Shown here: in pieces, positions 1 through 9,000 of the stretch
How positions within the stretch are numbered: position 1 is the first letter of the stretch
How the letters are laid out: every line of letters begins with the position of its first letter
DNA from: Bacteroidales bacterium OttesenSCG-928-M11
GTDB taxonomy: Bacteria; Bacteroidota; Bacteroidia; Bacteroidales; Azobacteroidaceae
Direction: 5' to 3'
NCBI GenBank assembly: GCA_030265685.1
Contig: JAJDGO010000017.1
Span: 1-32,155 of the forward strand
Length of the DNA stretch: 32,155 bases
Made by a program: the position numbers and the translations under genes
Notes under the pieces: generated by a model
Seen by the model: the letters and a program-made list of their open reading frames with translations, nothing else
Told to the model about the DNA's origin: nothing
The model's database searches: none

Positions 1-3000
1 AGTACGTATGTGCTTCCGCCACGTTTCACTAAGACTTGATGTTCGCTAAGATTACCGTTTATTACTCGGTAAGGAATATTCGGAATATCTTTCCCTCGTT
101 TGTATTTGTCGTCGTTCTCCGACAACTCTTTCATCTTTTCCTCGAAGTCTGTAACTTTCTGATCGACTTCGGATGCTGAGTCATTGGGAGATATTTCGGG
201 GAAGATAGGTTCCCATTCTCCGCTTACTTCATCGTATTGCAACCACAAATCGCTTACGCTTATCAAATCGCTTGGATGATTAAGAACGAAATTAAGAAAC
301 TTTTGTTTCATCAGGTTGCGGTTACTCTTCATGATCGCTGTATCGGCCATCATCGCAATGGTGGCGATAGGATCATCAGCTCTACTTTTCCTGCCCTCTG
401 CGCGTTTGATAGGCGCACCTATGAGTGGAGATTGGTTGCTTGTCATATAACCATACACCTCGTCGCTCGTCTTTTCGTCAAATCCTTGCAGTGGGATATA
501 GTATTGATACATTCCGCTTATCTGCTCGTAGCTTTCTTTGCTTAATAAGCCACCGTAGTAAATTTTGGCTAAAGTTGCTCCGGTAGCTGCATTTATCATT
601 TGCCAAAGTTTGTCGGTTTCATTTTCGCTTTCATAGTCGGCGACCATTTTTTCGGCAATAGCTTCGGCTTCTGCGACATCTTCTACTCCGGTCAAAGCAG
701 TAAGTCCGGCATAATCACGATTACGGTATTCGCTTACATCTTTGTCGTTCTCTTTGGCATCACGTTCGGCAAGAACCTGATTGCGCTCCAAGCCATGCTT
801 AGCCATCATGTAGTCTTCAAGTGCTTGGCGCTTTGCTTTGTCCGTTCCGCAAATACGTCCTATCTCTTCAAGCAGAGGACGCATAAATCTACCATAGTAG
901 TCTCGTTGTTCGGCAGCATTAACGCTGCTCATTCGGTTTTCAGCCAGGTAAGCATTCTCAAATCCGGGAACATCGGCAATATTTGTTTTCTCCTCAAGGA
1001 TGGCTTGATAGGTTTTTTTCAATCCGAGCATACTATCCTGAACAGCTTCTTGGAACTGGTAGGCTCCGGAAGAAACCATTCTTTCATATGATTCACGAGC
1101 AGCTACTCTGTCTCTTTCGGAAAAAGCACTATCTCTTGATGGAGTTTCTTTCTTCTCGACTGATTGTTTTCGGATTTCCGCTTCTTCGCTATTCCGAGAT
1201 TTGTTCTCATTCCATTCGGTCACCCGTCTTGCATATTCGAATAAATCTTCACCCACGTTCATTTTTGGAGGTTCTTGAACCTTGGGTTGTGCAGGACGGA
1301 TAATATCATCAATAACGTGAATATTTCCATTAGCATCTTTCAATACATTTCTTGGATGTAAATCAGATACGATATATTCTCCATTGCTAAATGTAGTATT
1401 ATTGACTTTCTCAAAGCCCAACTCGTCCATATACCCATCAATCTCTTGCTGTGTGGCTTCGACGGAATTGGGAACATACTTTTGTTTGAGTATAGGTTCT
1501 ACGATAGGCGTACTGTTTCCTCCGAAGTCCACTCCGGTAATTCCTTCTATTTCATAAGCCGTTTCAGGGAATATAAGATTGTGAGCAGAGACTTGTTTCA
1601 GTAATTGTGAAACAAGCATATTGGAGTTCATAAGGTTGTTAGCCTTATAGATATATCCATTATTGGGATTAACAGCTAAAGTGTTTTCATTACCGCCACC
1701 TCGCATGGGAGAACCCAGAGAATAAAAATCGTCTACCCATACATCGTTCTCTTTTGCGTAATCACGGGTAATTCGTTTTTCTAAATCTTCTCTTTCGTGT
1801 TGCGAGAGTTGCGAAGAATTTCCTCCTGTACCTTCTCTAAGTCGAGAGGCAAGGTTCGTTCCGAAAGTGTTTTCATACATCCCTCGTAATTCTTCTTGTG
1901 TGCTTCCGAGTGGAATTTCGGAGCCGGATTGGTCGGTGTTTGTTCCGCTTTCTTCATTGTTTGCAAAGTTAGTGTTTTTTTCTGTTTTCTCAATCTTTTT
2001 ACCTCCGAGAATATCAGATAGTGCAAGTTTAGTAAAATCTTGCAACGTCATATCTTCGATATTGTTTTTTGGGGAAATTCCAATTTTTTGTTTAATCCAA
2101 CCCCATATGTCATGTAACCACGCCTTCACACCTGCAAAAGTCATTAAATCCGATTTGCCGTATTGAGCTTCTCCTTTGTCGCCAATAAGCATCGCCAAAG
2201 CTTCGTCAATCTTTTGTTCCTCTGATAAAGAAGAATAAGATGGATTATTGTTCACTTTACTCCAGTATTCGCTTTCTTTGATTAGCTCAGCACCCTTAGC
2301 ATACAGTTCCGGATTATTCTCTTTAATGAAACTATTCCACAAATGCCCAAACTCATGAATAGGAGTATTGGCATTCATTTTATCTGGATTCAAGTAAATG
2401 GTTCCATCTGGAGTGACAAATCCATAGATTTCTCCGGAAGGAGTTGACATGAGACGGATTTTATCCTTTATATCAAGAACCTCTTCGTCAAATATTACAT
2501 AGTTGAAGCTATCACTATCCCTGTCACTCAAGGAGTCGGATGGGTATTTTACCCCATGGAATCCAGCATTTCTCATAAATTCCATATAGGTAGCATCTTC
2601 TCCATTGCCCAAGAGATATTCAAGAGTACCTTGAACTTGTCGTCCATCAAGTCCGCTATTCCTAATTGTGTCAATTACCATAGCTTTGTCTTGTTGATCA
2701 ATTCCTTCTCCGGTTTCATTGTTATATTCCGGAAGTGACTCAATGCCGGCAATTAAAGCGTCTTTTTGTTTTGGAGATAATTCCCCATACCATTCTATAA
2801 GATTTAAATCATCAACAGTATCTACGTTATAAAGCACCCCTTTATTTACATCGACTTCTTCAAAGTCGCTTTCTTTCGAATTGCGGAGAACAGAAATAAT
2901 GTCATTGTATGACTTCTGTATTTCTGAATCGTCCTTAAATTCATTTTTATTTTCTTCTGCTATTCGGATGGCATCCTCTATCGATTCAGCACCATGGAGT

Positions 3001-6000
3001 GTGAATAAGCTATGGGCTGCTTGTTCTGTATTTGATGCCTCCTTCCCTTTATACATCAGCACATACTTTGGGGCGCTCAGTTGAGAAGCGTAGTATTCAG
3101 CTATTTCTTTGTTGTTCGTAAAATACAAACCTGGGCCAAACGCTTGATTGCCTTCTCCTGTTCCCATAAAAGAAAGAGAAAACTTATCAAAATTATGTGG
3201 CGATCCGTGCCAAAGGGTCATGAAGCGTTCAGCGGTTTCTTTTCCAAGATGTTTCTCTAGGTAAGATTGCATTGCTTTCTTATCTACAACAACATCTTTA
3301 GCCAATTCCGTTTTCTTCAATTTAGAAATGAGTTTACCGAGTTTAGGCTTGGATATAGGCTTGAATTTTTCAGAGGATTTTTGATACTTTAATTTGGGTT
3401 CCATCAACCCTTCATCTGCAAAACTCTTATAATTATTGATTATGTCTTCGTCTTGTTTTATTTCCAAAACGTCCAACAGTCTTATTCCGGCAGGTTTGAT
3501 ATATTCTTTTAGAAGGCCTATATAATCAGAGTCAAGAGCTCCATTAGAAGCCAGCATAACACACTCTCCGTGCTTTCCTACTTCGTGAATTATTTTTTCC
3601 TTTAGTTCTGAAACGGACAAATTTGGATCAACAAACATATATTTATTAACCCTGAGCGCATTGTCTAAAATAAGTATTTGTATTTTAGGGACAGCTCCAC
3701 GTTTTTGTTCACTTAAAAATTCTGCAACATCTGCGGATGATCGAATCTGTTTCTTTTTATACACGGGAACATAAAGCTTCTGACGATCGAACTGATAAAT
3801 TTTCGGAGCAATCTCTTTCCCTTTTCTCTTGGACTTCTCCCTGATTTGATCATAATGTTCATCAAATTCAACATAGTTACCAGAGTCAAGGTTTATGATT
3901 ACTGATTGCATGGCTTTTATTCCTGATCCTCTAAATGCCTCAACTATATTTTTGTGAACATTTGAGTCTTGACGAGATGGTTTTAAGCTGCCAGATGGGT
4001 GATTGTGAACAAAACAGACTTTTATGGCTCCATATTCTTTAGCAGCGGCAAATAACAATTTCATATCTACTCCAACCTCTGTCGTTCCTCCCGTGCTTGC
4101 ATAATAAACACCATAGCTTCCATCTTCTTTAATCATTACCAGAAATGCGTTTTCCGTAGCTGCGCTTTCAAGATTCTTGAATAGGAATGCTACATCGGAT
4201 GATGACTTAATTTTGGGACGACCCGTTAATGGCGATCCCATAAAAGTCAGATGACCTTGTTCTGTTAGTTGTCTCTCGGAAAAAGTGACATCTCCAACTT
4301 CTTCTGTGTTATATCCAACCTGCTCTCGTAACTCTTTTTCCTCAGAAGTGATCTCCATTTGGCTAACATGATCTACTTCATGTTGCCAGTTAAATTGTCC
4401 TTGTGTTGAGTTGGGTGTCAATAAGACTGGTTGAGGCTCATTTGCGGTTGATTGCTCATCCCAATCAATGCCTCTTTTATCCAGCACTCTTCGAGCCGCC
4501 TGAGTGGCTTCATTATCAGGGTGACCATTGGCTGTTTTGATAAGCGACTCTTCTCTTGTGGGTTTTCTTATTTCTCCTCGAGATACTTTTTTCTGATATT
4601 CTTTTCGGAGTTCCTCTCTTCGCTCATTGTTTTCTCGCATCGCTTCCGAAACACGGGCGATATTCCTCTGTTTGTTTTTATCGTCCTTTATGTTTTTATG
4701 AAGAGCTGGTTCGGCACCAGCCATAAAACTGGCTCCATTTGCAGACAAGTATTCATCCGCAGTCATGACAGGAATATTCTGGCTATTACTTACCCGGTTT
4801 ATTTCGTTGATAATATCTGGAAGATATGCTACTGTATCGTTATGATTTGCTCTATTAGCCTCATACCACTTGTCATAAGACTCTTTCCCAATAAGATCGC
4901 TTAACACTTGTTCGGCTTCCATGTATAGATCACTCTCTTCATTGCTTGAAATTGAATCGTATGCTATACTGCGAAGTTCCTCTTCTGTGTATGGCGTGTT
5001 ATTTTTCTCAAATTCATTACGCAAATCTTCTGTATAATCTTGAAGGATATTTTCAAAGCGATTGAGGAAAGATTGTTTTTGATTCATTGCATAATCAGCA
5101 AAAGGCTTAATCCTCCTACCATCCATATCTGCCCAATCACGGAATGAATCTATATTGGTTTCGGTTATATTACCCAATCCTTGCCATCCCTCTTCATAGT
5201 TGGATAGATAGGCTTCTCTTGCTTCTTCGACAGAATCGAACCCAATTAAGACCTTGTGCTCATCAAAGGATCTATCGATATTAACTTGGTCTACAACAAA
5301 TACTTTTTGACTTTCGGGATTGGGACCTACAAATACATCTATCTGTTCGTTATCCCGGCTTTTAGTCCCCCGGATATATCCATAAGTATGGTTCATGGTT
5401 ACGCTCCACGCATTCCCGTCAGGATCTACACCGGAACGGATAGAGCCTTTAGGTTGTTCGATAGATATATCGAAGCCATGTATCTTTACATGTCCCTTCT
5501 TGTAGTTTCCGGCTTCTTTCTGTGCTTCGGTAGGATTGGTTTCGGTCTCTGCTTCGGCTACCGCAATTTCTTTGGTTACGGTTGTGGTTCTTCCTGTGCC
5601 AGCATCCTCAGCTCCTCCTCTATCGTCGGTCTGTTCTGTTCCGTCCGTATCTTGTTCTCGGCTAATATCATCTCCATCGCTTCCTGATCGTTCTGCTGTG
5701 CTCTCTTGATTATCAACAGCCACATGTGTACTTCCATTCGTTCCATTATCATTTTGTTTTATAGGTTGATATTCTATGTCTAATACTTGCCTGATGGCTT
5801 CTACGAGAGGTTGGGGTGTTTTGTCTGCTTCCTCAAACAAGGTATCTTCTTTTGTACCCTGTACCACATCGTAAAGGTCATTGAAAGTTTGTTGAATGAA
5901 CTTTTGTGTCTGACCTTTATATATTGCCGCTAAGTATAAAGCAAAGTTACTGAATTTTTCAGCAGGAAGATAAGATTCTCCCGAAACATCATCAAAAGTA

Positions 6001-9000
6001 AGCTGACGTTTCCATGCTTCTACTGCACGTAATACCTCTTCTATATTTTTTGCCTTGAAGAAAGGTTCGTAGGCAGATAACTCATTATAGGCAATAATAC
6101 TCTGCTGCAACTCCTGAACCATGCGCTCGGCATTCGGACTGTCATAATCACGGAAAGCAGTTGCAAGGATAGCCTTTTGTGCCTTAGCCGGCATTCTATT
6201 GAACATTTCTTCCAGACTGGTACTACCACCGGAAAATATGCTTTGGTATAGAATACTTTTAAGATCGTTCACGGCTTCCCCTGTGATATTACCTTTACCG
6301 TCAATAGCACTTGCATATTGCGTAGATGAGATAACACCTGCTTGATTCATCCATTGCAAAGTCTTAACTCCATTCTTATCTACCAGTTCGGAGAAAGACA
6401 TTTCTTCATCATGGCTCGACAAGAGGATATTTGCAAAAGAGCGTATCTTGTCGCCCATTTTCTGAATGGCGTTTTTCGGTTTGATACGTTCTATTCCTCC
6501 ACTTTCCGTATCCTGTGCAACGAATTGACCTAATCGGATAGCTTCGTTATCGTCGGCATCAAGCATATTCACGAGAACAGGATTCTTCATTGCTGCAATA
6601 TCCTCTGTGCTTAAACCGAACTCTTCTGCATGATCAAAAAGGTATTGTTTGTATTTCTCTGCTGATTCTTTGTTGGCATCATACATGAATTTGAGTGCAT
6701 CGCTACGGTTATTGCCTTGTATGACTTCTCCCCGGGTATTTACACTCGGAGCTCCAGTATATGCGGTAACGCTTGATGTGATTTCTTCGGGACGTATATT
6801 CTCGGCAATACGTTGGGCAGAAACAATACTTACATCATCTTTCCGGTCTTTGGGTTGTGCTTCATCTAAGAAGAAGGCAGGATTTCGTTGTCCTTGACTG
6901 TGGCTCGGTTGTAACTGTGATGCTTCGATTACAGTTACATGACCTTTCGGCATATCCTTTTCTCCGAACTTAACTTCTACCTCTTTCCCTTTTATCGATT
7001 CAATGGGTTCTTGTCTGTCGATCTTCTCACTATTGGAACGACGGAAGCCACGGGCACGGGCATATTGTGGAGTATCTTTTATCCAATCGGGAACTCCGTT
7101 GAGTGCCTCACGTTCTATGCGTTCTGCTTCTTCACGCTCTATTCGTTCCTGTTCTTCTTGGATGCGTTTTTCCTCGGAGATTCGTTTTGCTTCCTCCCGT
7201 CTTATGGCTTCAGCTTCTTCTTGTCTCCTTTTATTGGTACGAGCAATATTTTTCCAGTGATTGAGTTCTGCTTGGGCTTCGGCAATCATAGCCTTACGTA
7301 TATTTTCAGCCTCTACAAACTCATCAATATCATCGGTGGTTTTCGTTTTGGCTTTCTCGGCTTTCTTCAATGCTGCTTCTTTATTTGCTACCATATTATC
7401 AGCAAATGATTGGGCGGTCGTTTCGTCTTGCGTTTTCTCTACAAGACCGTCCCAAGCGGTTTCTGCATCCACAGCACCAAATATAGGTTTTCCCTTTTCA
7501 TCTGTCGGGATCCGTTCTAATGCGGATAGCTGATGTTGCTCTTCTGCTTCGGGTTCCGGAACCGTTTCTTCGATGATTTCCGTACTGTCGGGGGTTTCTT
7601 CTGTTATTTCTTCCATGACTGGAGCAGCAGGAGCGATAACAATATCTTCTCCGTTCTTATTGATTAGGATAGAATCAAGTTCATCCGGAGTGAAGAGGTT
7701 AATTCTTTTACCATTTATGGCTTGTTCCGTATAAACCTCAATTTGTCCGTCTTCGTTTATCTCGGCTGTAATAGAACCACGTACAGGAGTTCCGTCTTCT
7801 GCTGTTAAGGTAACAATATCATTGAGGATGTATTCCGGTCTGCTTTCTTCGTAAACTGCTTGTTGTTCAAGTTGTACGTTCTGTTCATTCTCAACTGTTC
7901 TTTCTGTCTCGAAACTGTTGAGACGTTGAAGACTGGCCGCTTCGGATGCTGATTGAATTTCTTCCCGAGTCCAATTTTGAGGTATTCCGTCAATTTCTAC
8001 AAGGAATGAATCAGGAATAGGCATTCCGTTTTCATCAACAGCGGGACCTTCAACTGTTAACTCCTTAATATTCTCTCCATCAAGACTGACATTATAAATA
8101 TCTCCGGCATTCATGGGCAATATACCGTCAATGTTATTGGCGGCTTCCTGAGCATATTGTAACTGAATAGCTTCTCGTGCTTCCTGTTTTTGTTGTTCAG
8201 CGTTGATAGGAGATTCAGCAGACAATATGGAATGAGGATCGGTAAATTCTTTTTTTCCTGTTTCTGCATCAATTAGAATAATGCTTTCATCAGAATGCTC
8301 CCGGTCAATCGTTCCATCATCAAACATAGCAAGATTACCACCAATGACATACACCTTTCTATCGTCCTGCTTCATTGTAGCAGTCTGAATAGTTCCGGTA
8401 TCAGGATTGGTATGCGAATCGATCATTGAATTGCTTTGTGCAATACGATCATCTATTCTGTCTCTAATACCTTGCATCATTCCATTATAGAGAGTTTTGG
8501 CATTAGCATAATCTTGAACGATAGACAATTCATTCTCGTTGTACATACCGCTATTCTTCATATCCAATAGCTGTTGTACCGGATTTCCGTCTATAAGATT
8601 GGCAAGTTCTTCTCCTAAAGCCTCAACTGCTCTCTTACGTTGGTATTCGTACATATTCTTCGCATCGTTCATCTCTTGTGGAGAGGAAGCATCATATCCA
8701 TCCAGATAGCTTTCGTTGAGTGCTTGTTCTTCTTCGGATTGTTCGTTGCCTCGTTGTTCGGCAATAGTACCCAGATTAAAGCCTCGTAGCTGCATGCTAT
8801 TCCAAACATAAGCCATCGTAGCTTCTTTTTCTTTCTCTGAGAATTCGCTGTCGTTGAGTAAAGAAGTAATTAGAGTACCTATATCTTCATTGGTCGTATT
8901 GTCTATGGTTTCTCTAAGCGGTTCCCATATTTCAGGAGACAAAATTTCGGTTGCAGCTTTGTCGGCTCTGTTGACTTGATGCTTCATGTTTCCGTATCCG

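Noticed and set aside
237-1303. Plus-strand open frames opposite the giant gene
   Set aside because: They are shadows of the minus-strand gene. Their translations are low-complexity, F/S/C-rich and lack domains; the same applies to other plus frames up to 11783.
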